In this document: positions 15,333 through 24,677 of the stretch, in pieces
Layout: each line of letters begins with the position of its first letter
Position numbering within the stretch: position 1 is the first letter of the stretch
Assembly: GCA_035500095.1 (NCBI GenBank)
Contig: DATJXN010000129.1
Coordinates: forward strand, 1 to 64,000
Reading direction: 5' to 3'
Source of the DNA: Candidatus Binataceae bacterium
GTDB taxonomy: Bacteria > Desulfobacterota > Binatia > Binatales > Binataceae
Length of the DNA: 64,000 nucleotides
Notes under the pieces: model-generated
The model's database searches: none
What the model was told of the DNA's origin: nothing
Seen by the model: only the letters and a program-made list of their open reading frames with translations
Position numbers and translations under genes: made by a program

Positions 15333-17731
15333 ATGCGACGTTTGCATATTCTTGTATCCGGACTGGCAAGCCTCCTGTTCCTGGTGCCGCTTGCCGCCAG
15401 TGCGCGGGCGGCCAAGGCGCTATCGGAGACGACTGCCCGGCAGGCAATAACCGGGACGGTCACCGACGCGCTCGGGCGTCCGGTTCAGGGCGCGACGGTC
15501 GAACTTCAGAACAGCGCGGGCAAGACGGTCGCGAAAGCGCAGAGCGACGCGGCGGGCCGTTTCACTTTCCCCGGCATAGCGCCCGGCGTGTATGCGGTAA
15601 CGGCAAGCAAGGAGACCTTCAAAATCGCTACCGCGATCGTTAGCGTGAGCGCAAAGGGGTCTAAACCCTTGACGCTCGCGCTGCAATCGGAAGCGGCGAT
15701 CAGCATGGCGGTGGTGGCGCAGCGCCTCAACAGGGCCCGCAACGAGCTGTCGCCGGAGACCGGCGGCAGCGTCTATCGTTTCAGCCAGCAGGCGATACAG
15801 GATTTACCCAGGGCTCGAACACGGGTCTGAATGACGTGCTGCTTCAGGCGCCCGGCGTGGTGCAGGATTCATACGGCCAGCTTCACGTGCGCGGCGACCA
15901 TGCCAACCTTCAATACCGCATTAATGGCGTCCAGTTGCCGGAGGGGATAACAGGATTCGGGCAGGTGTTGAGTCCCCGCTTCGCGCAAAATATCAGCCTG
16001 CTGACCGGCGCCCTGCCGGCGGAGTTCGGGCTCCGAACGGCAGGCGTGGTTGACATCAAGACCAAGGACGGATTGCTCGATAACGGTGGCGACGTCGAGT
16101 TTTACGGCGGACAGCGCTCGACCATCCAGCCGAGCTTCGAGTACGGCGGTTCAGTTGGCAAGCTGAGCTACTTCGTGACTGGCCAGTACCTCAGCACGAC
16201 CCGCGGGGTCGAACCGCCGACGCCGGGCCCTTCGCCGATTCACGATCAATCCTATCAGGGACAGGCGTTCGGTTATTTTTCTTATTTTCTGAACTCGACC
16301 ACGCGCCTCAGCCTCATTACCGGATCGGATGCAAACCATTTCCAGATCCCGGCGAATCCGGACCAGCCGCAGGTCTTTACGCTCTCGGGCGTTCCGGCTT
16401 ATCCGTCGGCGGGTGTCGATGAAAACCAGTTTGAGCAAAACTATTTCGGAGTATTCGCTCTTCAGGGGACGATCGGCTCCAAGTTCGATTATCAGATCGC
16501 TCCGTTCAGCCGCTATTCGACGGTTTCGTTCTACCCGGATTTCGACGGCGACCTGATTTACGACGGTGCCGCTTCCAGGGTGTTCCGCAGCGATTGGGGA
16601 AACGGCTTCCAGGTCGATACGACCTACCGGGCGTTCGCGACCCATACGTTTCGCCTCGGCGGATACTTCGACGCGGAGCGCGCGGAGATCGACAACCACG
16701 AGGCGACCTTTCCGATAAACCAGACGACGGGGATTCCTTCGACGGTTCCGGTTTCGATTACCGACAACAGAGCCCTCCAGACCTGGATCTATAGTCTCTA
16801 CGCGCAGGATGAATGGAAGCCAGTTGAGAAGCTGACCATAAATTACGGCGTGCGATTCGATCTCTACGACGGTCTGACTCGAGCCGACCAGGCCAGCCCC
16901 CGCATCGGCGCCACCTACAACCTGTTCAAGAACACGACGCTTCATGCCGCGTACGCGCGCTACTTCACGCCGCCGCCGACAGAGTTGGTATCGGTCAGCG
17001 ACATCGAGAAGTTTACCAATACCACGGGCGCGGCCGCGTCGCTTGCCAACGGCAACCCGACCGTCGAGCGCGATCACTATTTCGACGCTGGAGTCACGCA
17101 GCAGGTCGTCCCCGGCCTGACCCTGGGGATCGATTCCTACTACAAAAAGGCGAGCGACCTGATCGACGAGGGACAGTTTGGGCCCGCGCTCATCTATCAA
17201 ACGTTCAACTATGCCAAGGGCCGTGTATATGGCGTAGAACAGACCGGCTCATACAATCACGAGAATCTCTATCTGTACGAGAACTTCGACTATAGTGTCG
17301 CGCAAGGCACCCAGGTTGAGTCCGGGCAATTCAATTTTGCGCCCGATGAACTCGCCGATATAGCGAATCACTATATATTTCTGGACCATGACCAGACGTT
17401 CTCGGCATCCGCCGGAGCGGTGTACATCTGGCAGGGCTTCAGATTCAGCATCGACGGAATTTACGGCAGCGGCCTTAGAGATGGCTTCGCCAACACCGGA
17501 AATCTGCCATACTACATTCAGATCGACGCTGGTATCACCAAGCGCATGATTTTGCCCCACGCCGGGCCGGTTGAAGTGCGCGCGGCGGTGATCAATCTCA
17601 ACGACCGCACCTACCAGATTCGCAACGGCACGGGGATCGGCGTGTTCGCCGCGCAATACGGACCGCGCCGCGCGTTCTACGGCGGGATAAAATGGGAACT
17701 TCCCTCGTTTGGCCATACGGCGGTCCAGTGA
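15333..17731 (+). pseudogene. TonB-dependent outer-membrane receptor with -1 frameshift
   Basis: The first part (ATG 15333, GGAGGAG six bases upstream) encodes a signal peptide and a carboxypeptidase-regulatory-like beta-sandwich (ITGTVTDALGRPVQGATV), then the plug start (VYRFSQQAIQDLP). The frame then fails; the next frame continues the plug (DVLLQAPGVVQDSYGQLHVRG, QYRINGVQLPEG) and a long beta-barrel to 17731. One missing C in the CCC run at 15807-15809 explains it: adding it gives DLPQGSNTGLNDVLLQAP and one protein of about 800 residues. It lies in front of exbB-exbD-tonB, whose intact frames suggest the system is in use, so a sequencing error is possible. Substrate unknown; iron, copper or a corrinoid are candidates. 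Confidence 0.85.
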
Positions 17732-17793
17732 GGATTAGCGAAAACCGAATCACCGAAGACTGATGAGACTGACACAGATGCGAGGTTGCGGCT

Positions 17794-18489
17794 ATGAGTG
17801 AACTGAGAGGCGCTCTTAACGAACTGCAATACGGCGGCGCGATAGTATATCCGCTGCTTTTTCTGGGCGTGGTCGCCGTACTGATCATTCTCGATCGCGC
17901 GGTAGCGTACTATCGCTCCCTGCGCCTGCCGCGCTCGCTGTCGGCGCTGGTGGAGACCTACGGGTTTCAGTGGGACGAGCTCGAGCGGCATCTGGCAGCT
18001 CTCGCGCCGGTTAACGTTTACCGGCGATTCTTCAAAGTGATTAGCGAAAATCGCGGCAAGCCGGCGTGGTGGGTCGAATCGCGCGCCGGCGACGAGGCCG
18101 GCGATATCGAGAAGCATCTGAGCCGCGGGCTCTGGATACTCGAGACCGTGGTCACCGCGGCGCCGCTGCTCGGTCTGCTCGGAACGATCACCGGCATGAT
18201 GCAGGCGTTCAAGGTAATCGGCGGGTCGGGGCTAGTGGCGCCCACGCAGGTGACGTCGGGCGTGGCGCAGGCTCTGATCTCGACCGCGCTGGGCCTCCTG
18301 ATCGCACTTTTCGCGCTCTTCGGGTTCAACTTTTTCGCGCGAACGCAATCGCAGGCGCTCGACCATCTCGAGCGCCTCGGCTCGAAGCTGATCGACCATA
18401 TTCGCCTCGACGAAGAGGAGGGCGAGGCGAAGGAACCGGTTGCGGGCGTGACTGCGCTGACGGCGCGCGAGGGGAGGGCGAAGCGATGA
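17794..18489 (+). CDS. exbB: ExbB/TolQ-type proton channel
   Basis: A 231-residue inner-membrane protein of the ExbB/MotA/TolQ family. Helix one is at about residues 15-35; the conserved pair of C-terminal helices includes TVVTAAPLLGLLGTITGMMQAF and SGVAQALISTALGLLIALFALF. With ExbD it uses the proton motive force to drive TonB. It overlaps exbD by four bases. Confidence 0.95.
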   Translation: MSELRGALNELQYGGAIVYPLLFLGVVAVLIILDRAVAYYRSLRLPRSLSALVETYGFQWDELERHLAALAPVNVYRRFFKVISENRGKPAWWVESRAGDEAGDIEKHLSRGLWILETVVTAAPLLGLLGTITGMMQAFKVIGGSGLVAPTQVTSGVAQALISTALGLLIALFALFGFNFFARTQSQALDHLERLGSKLIDHIRLDEEEGEAKEPVAGVTALTAREGRAKR

Positions 18490-18890
18490 AACTGCGCAGG
18501 GGACGGGGCTACCGGCGCGGCCGGATAGAGATCATCCCGATGATCGACGTGATGTTCTTTCTGCTGGTGACGTTCATGCTGGCCTCGCTGTCGATGCAGA
18601 GCCTCAATTCGATCACCGTCAACCTTCCGCAGGGGGAAGCGCCCAACCTTCAGCACAAGGAGCCGGTCGCCCTGACGATTACCAAGGACAGCAAGATATT
18701 TCTCGACAAGACTCCGGCGACGCTGGAGACGATGGCTTTTGCGCTGAAGAGCATGTTGCAGGGGAGCAGCGATCGCGGAGTCGTGGTCAACGCGGATAGC
18801 GCCGCGCCCGAGGGTATCGTCGTGGAAGCGATGCTGCAGGCGCGCCGCGCCGGCGTCGAGCATTTTCTGATCGCGGTCAAGCGCCAATGA
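18486..18890 (+). CDS. exbD: ExbD/TolR-type stator protein
   Basis: A 134-residue protein with a short basic cytoplasmic start, one membrane helix containing the proton-carrying Asp (IEIIPMIDVMFFLLVTFML), and a periplasmic domain. ATG 18486 overlaps the exbB stop and its own stop overlaps the tonB start (ATGA at both ends). The frame is open far upstream, but that is a shadow of exbB. Confidence 0.95.
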   Translation: MKLRRGRGYRRGRIEIIPMIDVMFFLLVTFMLASLSMQSLNSITVNLPQGEAPNLQHKEPVALTITKDSKIFLDKTPATLETMAFALKSMLQGSSDRGVVVNADSAAPEGIVVEAMLQARRAGVEHFLIAVKRQ

Positions 18891-19615
18891 GCGGCGCCCT
18901 TCAAACAGCATCGCCCTTCCTGGACGAGCCCTGGCGGCGGCTGGCGTGGACGGCGCCGCTCGCGGTCGCGATCTGGGCGGGGGTGCTGCTCGCTTTTGCG
19001 CTGGTTCTCAAGCAGACGTCCCCGCCGCTGCCCGAGCTCACGCCGATCGAGGCGCGGATCGTGGAAGTGCCCCCGCCCGCGGGCCTCCAGGGCGGTCCCG
19101 CCGCCGCTCCGCATCCCGTGGCGCCGGCACTGCCCAAGCCGAAGCCCGAGGTCCGGCGCAAAGCGATTCCGCCACCGGTTCCGCATAAGGCGAGAGCCAT
19201 ACCGCAGGCCCCGCCGTCCATCGCTGGAACGAGCAAGGCTCCGGCCGAATCCAGCGCGCCGTCCAAGGCGGCGACGGGCGCGAGCGCCGAAAGCAGCAGC
19301 GCGCCGCAGGGAAAGGAGGGCACGGGCGGGCCGGGACTCGGCAGCGACAGCCTCGGCGCGCGGGCGATCTATTCGCCGACGCCGAAAATTCCCGACGACC
19401 TGCGCGAAGAGGCTTTCCAGGCGGTGGCGGTCGCTCACTTCGAGGTTTCCTACGACGGCAGCGTGAAGGTGACGCTGGCGCAGCCGACGCCGGACCCGCG
19501 GCTGAACCAGATTCTGCTCGATACGCTCAAGCAGTGGCGTTTCTTTCCCGCGATGAGGGGCGGCGTGGCGATCGATTCCGTTTTCGATTTGCGGATTCCG
19601 ATAACCGTGCAGTAA
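18887..19615 (+). CDS. tonB: TonB energy-transducing protein
   Basis: A 242-residue protein: N-terminal membrane helix (about residues 23-41), a Pro/Lys/Ala-rich periplasmic spacer (about 55-160) and a C-terminal TonB domain (VAVAHFEVSYDGSVKVTLAQ, LKQWRFFPAMRGG, DLRIPITVQ). It would couple ExbBD to the receptor encoded upstream. It is the last gene of the exbB-exbD-tonB unit. Confidence 0.92.
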   Translation: MSGALQTASPFLDEPWRRLAWTAPLAVAIWAGVLLAFALVLKQTSPPLPELTPIEARIVEVPPPAGLQGGPAAAPHPVAPALPKPKPEVRRKAIPPPVPHKARAIPQAPPSIAGTSKAPAESSAPSKAATGASAESSSAPQGKEGTGGPGLGSDSLGARAIYSPTPKIPDDLREEAFQAVAVAHFEVSYDGSVKVTLAQPTPDPRLNQILLDTLKQWRFFPAMRGGVAIDSVFDLRIPITVQ

Positions 19616-19717
19616 GCGGCCCCGTTTACTGGTATTCGAGAAGGCTTTTTGACAGAGATCGGTCGGGGCCGCGCGCACTGGCGCACGGCCCATAAGTACG
19701 CGCGGGAGATCATGATC

Positions 19718-20575
19718 ATGAAAATCGGACTGCTGATGCCGTTCACCGAGGATACCGCCAACCCCGCCGACTTCTGCCGCACGGCAGAGGCGCTGGGCTT
19801 CGAATCGATGTGGGTGCCCGAGCATCCGATACTCCCCGTCAATCCCAAGACGCCTTTCCCGCAAGGCGGACCGATTCCGCCGGTCTATTCGCATATGGGC
19901 GATCAGTTCGTCGCGCTCAGCATGGCTGCCGCGGCGACAAAGAGGTTGAAACTCGCGACCGGCATCTGCCTGGTGCCCGAGCACAACCCGATGATCCTGG
20001 CCAAGCAGATCGGCAGCCTCGACAGCTTTTCCAGCGGCCGCTTCATCTTCGGCGTCGGCGCGGGATGGCTGCGCGAAGAGACCGAGCTGCTCGGCGGCGA
20101 CTTTCCGCGTCGCTGGACGCAGACCGCCGAATACGTCGCGGCGATGCGCGAGCTGTGGAGCAAGGGCGAGGCGTCGTTCGAAGGAAAGTACGTGCGCTTT
20201 CCCGCGATCCGCTCGTATCCGCGGCCGGCCCAGCCGGCCGGACCTCCGGTGCTGCTCGGCAGCCGCGACAAGAACGCGCTCAAGCGCGTTGCCAAGTGGG
20301 GCGACGGATGGTGCCCGATTCGCATCACCGTCGATGAGATGAAGCAGGCGACCGCCGAGTTGCGCGAGGAATGCCACAAGGCCGGCCGCGACTACAGCAG
20401 GCTCGATCTCACGGTGATGGGTTCGCTCGGCGACGAGCACGCCAAAGCCCATGACGAACTTGGCAAGTATGCCGCGCTTGGCGTCGGCCGTTTCGTGATC
20501 GCGCTGGTCGCCGGTGCGCTCGGGCCGGAGAAGTACGCGCCGGAACTCGAACGGCTGGCCAAGGTGTATCTCTGA
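19718..20575 (+). CDS. luciferase-like (LLM class) F420-dependent oxidoreductase
   Basis: A 285-residue TIM-barrel protein of the bacterial luciferase-like family: KIGLLMPFTEDTANPADF, SMWVPEHPI, ATGICLVPEHNPMILAKQ, FIFGVGAGWLREE and PVLLGSRDKNALKR are typical of F420-dependent members. ATG 19718 is chosen because GGGAG then lies nine bases upstream; ATG 19712 is also possible. The substrate is unknown. It follows tonB by about 100 bases and is probably a separate unit. Confidence 0.88.
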   Translation: MKIGLLMPFTEDTANPADFCRTAEALGFESMWVPEHPILPVNPKTPFPQGGPIPPVYSHMGDQFVALSMAAAATKRLKLATGICLVPEHNPMILAKQIGSLDSFSSGRFIFGVGAGWLREETELLGGDFPRRWTQTAEYVAAMRELWSKGEASFEGKYVRFPAIRSYPRPAQPAGPPVLLGSRDKNALKRVAKWGDGWCPIRITVDEMKQATAELREECHKAGRDYSRLDLTVMGSLGDEHAKAHDELGKYAALGVGRFVIALVAGALGPEKYAPELERLAKVYL

Positions 20576-20648
20576 AATCCTGCGGCCCAAGCGCGGACAT
20601 CTTTGCGCCGGGGAAGGCGGAGTCGATCGAAAGCAAGGCGCTGGCGCG

Positions 20649-21674
20649 ATGATGCTGCGCGGAGCGATCTCAGGCTTCGGCGAGGTTGCCGCGCAGGCCC
20701 ATCTGGCCGGATGGCGCACGCGCCCCGACGTCAATATCGTTGCGATTCACGACCCGGTCTCCGAACGGCGCCATCACGCGATGCGTCTCATCCCGAACAT
20801 ACGCGTGTATGACGATCTCGAACTGATGCTCGACGGCGAGCGGCTGGACTTTGTGGACGTGGCAAGTCCGCCCACCTATCACGCGGCGACGGCGCGGATG
20901 GCGCTTGAAGCCGGTGCTCACGTCCTGGTCGAGAAGCCGCTTTGCCTCGCGCGCGACGAGTTCGATTCGTTGCGCGACTCCGCCACAAGCCGCGGCCGCG
21001 TGCTGATGTGCGTCCACAACTGGAAGTACGCCGCCACCTATCGGCTTGCGCACGACCTCGTGGCGGCAGGGCGGGTCGGCAAAATTGGGTACCTCGCGCT
21101 CGACCGCCTACGGACGGCGCCTGCCGGTGGCGGCACCGGCATGGGTGGGCGATGGCGCCTCGGCGCGGCGAGCGGCGGCGGAATCCTGGTGGATCACGGA
21201 TGGCACGTCTTCTACCTGATGCGGTGGCTGATGGGCGGTATCGACCCCGAGGCGGTCACGGCCGTCCTCAGCGCCGGGCAGGCGGCGCCGGTCGAGGAGG
21301 TCGCCGACCTCCGCGTGATTTTTCCCGGCGACAGGATCGCCTCCACTCATCTGAGTTGGCGCGCGCCGGTGCGCCGCACTCGCGCGATGCTCTACGGCAG
21401 CGAGGCGGCGCTTGAAATCGAGGATGGCCGCGTCGTCCTGACCGCGCGGTCCGGGACATCCGAGGATCTCTCGCCTGCGCCCGAAGCCGACGACTCCTAC
21501 CATTCCGCATGGTTCGCTGGGATGGCCGCCGACTTTGAGCGGGCAATCCGCAATGAAGCTACGGCGGGGGTCGTTGCGGCGGAAAACCTGGCCGAGGCGC
21601 ATGCCGCGCTCGCCTTGACGCTGGGCGCCCAGGAATCAGCCCGGCAAGGCGGCAATCAGGTTAAGCTTCGATGA
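20649..21674 (+). CDS. Gfo/Idh/MocA-family NAD(P)-dependent oxidoreductase
   Basis: A 341-residue protein with an N-terminal Rossmann fold (GAISGFGEVAAQAHLAG), the AIHDP segment after beta-2, the family motif VLVEKPLCL with catalytic Lys, and a C-terminal domain with GGGILVDHGWHVFYLMRWL. Members oxidise or reduce sugars and cyclitols. ATG 20649 (or 20652) removes a long leader present in the open frame. It lies 74 bases after the luciferase-like gene and may be co-transcribed. Confidence 0.88.
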   Translation: MMLRGAISGFGEVAAQAHLAGWRTRPDVNIVAIHDPVSERRHHAMRLIPNIRVYDDLELMLDGERLDFVDVASPPTYHAATARMALEAGAHVLVEKPLCLARDEFDSLRDSATSRGRVLMCVHNWKYAATYRLAHDLVAAGRVGKIGYLALDRLRTAPAGGGTGMGGRWRLGAASGGGILVDHGWHVFYLMRWLMGGIDPEAVTAVLSAGQAAPVEEVADLRVIFPGDRIASTHLSWRAPVRRTRAMLYGSEAALEIEDGRVVLTARSGTSEDLSPAPEADDSYHSAWFAGMAADFERAIRNEATAGVVAAENLAEAHAALALTLGAQESARQGGNQVKLR

Positions 21675-21705
21675 ATTGCCTGTTACTTCAAGGCTTCCGC
21701 CCCTA

Positions 21706-21731
21706 TTGACTTTGGGCAACCGGCCTATAAA
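21706..21731 (+). promoter_or_regulatory. weak candidate promoter before the TetR gene
   Basis: TTGACT at 21706-21711 and TATAAA at 21726-21731 resemble sigma-70 -35 and -10 elements, but the 14-base spacing is shorter than the usual 16-18. It is the most promoter-like sequence in the 190-base gap before the regulator gene. Confidence 0.25.
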
Positions 21732-21865
21732 AGTGCTCATTGACCGGTAGGTTAGCGACGGGCCGAGGGCTATTTTCACAGCCTTCTAGGGCTTTCCATC
21801 GCCTCACCGATGAAATCGGTAAGGGTGGTCGAGAGAGACAGCCACGGTGCATCCTGCCAGAGTAT

Positions 21866-22513
21866 ATGGCGTCCGATTCGCAGCCGACTTTGCAGGAAAA
21901 ACCTCAGGATTCGCGGGATGAAATCCTTAACGCGGCGATCCCCCTGTTCGCCCGCCGCGGATTTCATGAAACTTCGATGTCCGAGGTTGCGCGCGAGGCG
22001 AAGGTCAGCAAGGCGCTGATCTTTTGGCATTTCAAGACCAAGGAGGATCTCTTCCTCGCGGTCCTCAACCGGTTGCTTGAGCCGTATTTCATCGACTTTG
22101 CCGAAGAGGTCGGAGCGCTTGACGAGCGCGCGCAGCTCCGCAAGCTGGTGCAATCGTACCTGCTTTTCGTGCGCGAGAACGCTCCTTCGGTGCGCTTCTT
22201 CCTTGGCCAACTGCTGCACGGCGAGAAGGTCCCCGAGGAACTCGCCACTCAGGTGATGAAACTGTATGACGGCTACCGTGAACTGATGGTCGACATCGTC
22301 CGCCGCGCGCAGGAGAAGAATCTTTGCTCGCGCGACATCGCGCCCGAGGCGGCTGCCAACTTCACCGTCTCGGCGCTCAACGGCTCGCTGCTGGGCTTCC
22401 TGTTCACAGGCAGCACGTCCGAAGACTTGAGCCGGGCGGTCACGATGCTCGAGGAGTGGCTGTTCCGCGATTCTGCGAATCGCCCCGCGGAAGGCGGCAA
22501 GGCTGTCGCTTGA
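21866..22513 (+). CDS. TetR-family transcriptional regulator
   Basis: A 215-residue protein with the TetR N-terminal helix-turn-helix (DEILNAAIPLFARRGFHETSMSEVAREAKVS... in the first 60 residues, then ALIFWHFKTKEDLF) and a helical ligand domain. ATG 21866 is chosen as the residue just before the DNA-binding domain; the longer frame adds a leader of unlike composition. It ends 40 bases before hpnH and heads the hopanoid cluster, so it may control it or its own transcription. Ligand unknown. Confidence 0.9.
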   Translation: MASDSQPTLQEKPQDSRDEILNAAIPLFARRGFHETSMSEVAREAKVSKALIFWHFKTKEDLFLAVLNRLLEPYFIDFAEEVGALDERAQLRKLVQSYLLFVRENAPSVRFFLGQLLHGEKVPEELATQVMKLYDGYRELMVDIVRRAQEKNLCSRDIAPEAAANFTVSALNGSLLGFLFTGSTSEDLSRAVTMLEEWLFRDSANRPAEGGKAVA

Positions 22514-22553
22514 CCCTGCTTTCCACGAACCGAATCCGGAGAATGCTCTCACT

Positions 22554-23555
22554 ATGCGAATACCGCTGAAGCTGATGCTGGACCTCGGACGCTACATGCG
22601 CCGCAAGCGGCGTGCGGGCGAGAAATACTTCCCGCTGGTGCTGATGCTGGAACCGCTGCATGCGTGCAACCTCGCTTGTATCGGATGCGGCCGGATCGTC
22701 GAATACAAGGACACGATCCGCGACCAGATGCCGCTGGAGGAGGCGCTCGGCGCAGCAGAGGAAGCCGACGCGCCGATCGTTTCGGTCTGCGGCGGCGAAC
22801 CGCTGATGTACAAGCATATTGTGCCGCTGGCCAGCGGGTTGATCGAGCAAAAGCGGCACGTGCAGATCTGCACCAACGCGATCCTGCTCGAACGCTTCGT
22901 GCGGCAGGTCGGTCCCAGCCCCTATCTGAGCTTCAACGTTCATATCGACGGCATGCGCGAGACTCACGACCGCGTGGTCGATCGCGCCGGCGTGTTCGAC
23001 ACCTGCGTGCGCATGATCAAACTTCTCAAGGAGAAGGGCTATCGCGTGCAGACCAACTCGACGATCTTCCGCGAAACCGGCGCGGAAGAGATCGAGGAGC
23101 TGGTCAGGATGCTCGGCGGGCTCGGCGTCGACGGGATGCTGCTCACACCGGGTTATCACTACCAGGTGCTGACCAACGACGAGATATACCTCAAGCGCGA
23201 AGAGATGCCGTTGAAGTTCAAGCGCGTGCGCAAGCTCGCCGACGACTATAAGATCATCAATACTCCGATATATCTCGACTACCTGGTGGGTGACCGCGAC
23301 CTTTTGTGCAGCCCGTGGACCACCGTCACGCGTAATCCACAAGGCTGGAAGGGCCCCTGTTACCTCATCACCAACGGCCACTACAAGACCTTCAGCCAGA
23401 TGCATCAGGCGACCGATTGGGAGTACTACCGCACCAAGCAGGACGTTCGATGCCGCGATTGCAAGCTGCATTCGGGCTTCGAGGGGACCGTGGCGCTGCA
23501 GTTCGGGGAGAATCTGAAGGATTCGTGGCGGATGGTGCGCCACTATATGTCCTGA
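22554..23555 (+). CDS. hpnH: adenosyl-hopene synthase HpnH (radical SAM)
   Basis: HpnH adds the 5'-deoxyadenosyl radical to diploptene, making adenosylhopane, the first step of the extended hopanoid side chain. The 333-residue protein has radical SAM cysteines Cys38, Cys42 and Cys45 (CNLACIGCG), the VSVCGGEPLMY block, and a C-terminal Cys-rich tail (VRCRDCKLHSGFEGT). Length and flanking genes match the hopanoid family. It lies 40 bases after the TetR gene. Confidence 0.95.
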   Translation: MRIPLKLMLDLGRYMRRKRRAGEKYFPLVLMLEPLHACNLACIGCGRIVEYKDTIRDQMPLEEALGAAEEADAPIVSVCGGEPLMYKHIVPLASGLIEQKRHVQICTNAILLERFVRQVGPSPYLSFNVHIDGMRETHDRVVDRAGVFDTCVRMIKLLKEKGYRVQTNSTIFRETGAEEIEELVRMLGGLGVDGMLLTPGYHYQVLTNDEIYLKREEMPLKFKRVRKLADDYKIINTPIYLDYLVGDRDLLCSPWTTVTRNPQGWKGPCYLITNGHYKTFSQMHQATDWEYYRTKQDVRCRDCKLHSGFEGTVALQFGENLKDSWRMVRHYMS

Positions 23556-23633
23556 CCGGGGCTGCCGCGCGCCGGCGGATGTCGCGCGCCGCGGGGTAAG
23601 AACGATCTTGTGATGAGGCCAGAGTAGAGTTCG

Positions 23634-24677
23634 ATGGCGGAGGAAGTGAAATCCGACCGGCGGGATCATGCGCACGACCATGAGCGAGTGCATGGCGCTG
23701 CCGCAGCTGCGAATAACGGTCAGCACACTGCCGCGGCCGACGGCCATCCGCGGGCGCAGAGCAATGCGCCGGCGTTTGAACTCGACCGCTACCTGCGCGA
23801 ACGCGCGGCGCTCGTCGAGCGCGCGCTCACCGGCGCAGTCAACGGCAGCGGTGGCGCAAGCGCTCCGGCCGGCCGCCTGTTCGAGGCGATGCGCTACAGC
23901 CTGCTGGCGGGCGGCAAACGGCTGCGCCCGGTGCTGGCTCTCGCGGCGTGCGAAGCGGTAGGCGGCAGGCTCGAGGCCGCGATGGGCTTCGCGTGCGCGA
24001 TCGAGATGATTCATACCTATTCGCTCATCCACGACGATTTGCCCTGCATGGACGACGACGACTTGCGCCGCGGCCGTCCGACCAATCACAAGATTTACGG
24101 TGAAGCGGTCGCGACGCTCGCCGGTGACGCATTGTTGACCGACGCCTTCACGGTTCTGGCGCGCTCCGGCGTGGCTTCGAGCGCCGCGCCGCCGGCGGCC
24201 CTGCTCACGACTGTCGCCGAACTGGCCGAGGCCGCGGGATCGGCCGGGATGGTGGCGGGGCAGGTGATCGATCTGCTCGGTGAAGGCCGCAACCTGACGG
24301 TGCAGGAACTGGAGTACCTGCATCGCAGGAAAACCGGGGCGTTGTTCATCGCCGCAGTGCGCGGCGGCGCGCGATTGGGCGGAGCCGGCGGGGCCGAACT
24401 CGCCGCGCTCGAGGCCTACGCGCGCGCGCTCGGCCTCGCCTTCCAGGTGATCGACGACATCCTCGACGTCGAAGCTTCGACCGAGCAGATGGGCAAGCGC
24501 ACCGGCAAGGACGTGGCGCACGGAAAGAATACCTATCCGCGCCTCATCGGGCTCGACAAATCATGGCAGCTCGCGCGCGACCTCGAGCGCCGCGCTCTGC
24601 ACGCGCTCGACGCTTTCGACCATCGCGCCGAACCGCTGCGGGCGCTCGCGAGTTTCACCGTGGAGCGGAGGCTGTGA
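23634..24677 (+). CDS. ispA: trans-polyprenyl diphosphate synthase (farnesyl/geranylgeranyl type)
   Basis: Condenses isopentenyl diphosphate with allylic diphosphates to supply FPP for squalene or GGPP. The 347-residue protein has the first Asp-rich motif DDLPCMDDDD (from residue 134), the second DDILD, the GGKRLRP substrate loop and MVAGQ. The first ~45 residues are His/Ala-rich and not conserved in the family. The two residues inside the first motif (DDxxxxD) fit the bacterial FPP-synthase type. It overlaps the next gene by TGATG. Confidence 0.93.
   Translation: MAEEVKSDRRDHAHDHERVHGAAAAANNGQHTAAADGHPRAQSNAPAFELDRYLRERAALVERALTGAVNGSGGASAPAGRLFEAMRYSLLAGGKRLRPVLALAACEAVGGRLEAAMGFACAIEMIHTYSLIHDDLPCMDDDDLRRGRPTNHKIYGEAVATLAGDALLTDAFTVLARSGVASSAAPPAALLTTVAELAEAAGSAGMVAGQVIDLLGEGRNLTVQELEYLHRRKTGALFIAAVRGGARLGGAGGAELAALEAYARALGLAFQVIDDILDVEASTEQMGKRTGKDVAHGKNTYPRLIGLDKSWQLARDLERRALHALDAFDHRAEPLRALASFTVERRL

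Noticed and set aside
18650-20734. A 694-codon open frame on the minus strand
   Set aside because: It runs opposite to exbD, tonB and the luciferase-like gene, which all have strong family motifs; long antisense frames are expected at this GC content.
22440-24521. A 693-codon minus-strand open frame
   Set aside because: Shadow of the TetR gene, hpnH and ispA; its translation is Arg/His/Gln-rich and has no domain.
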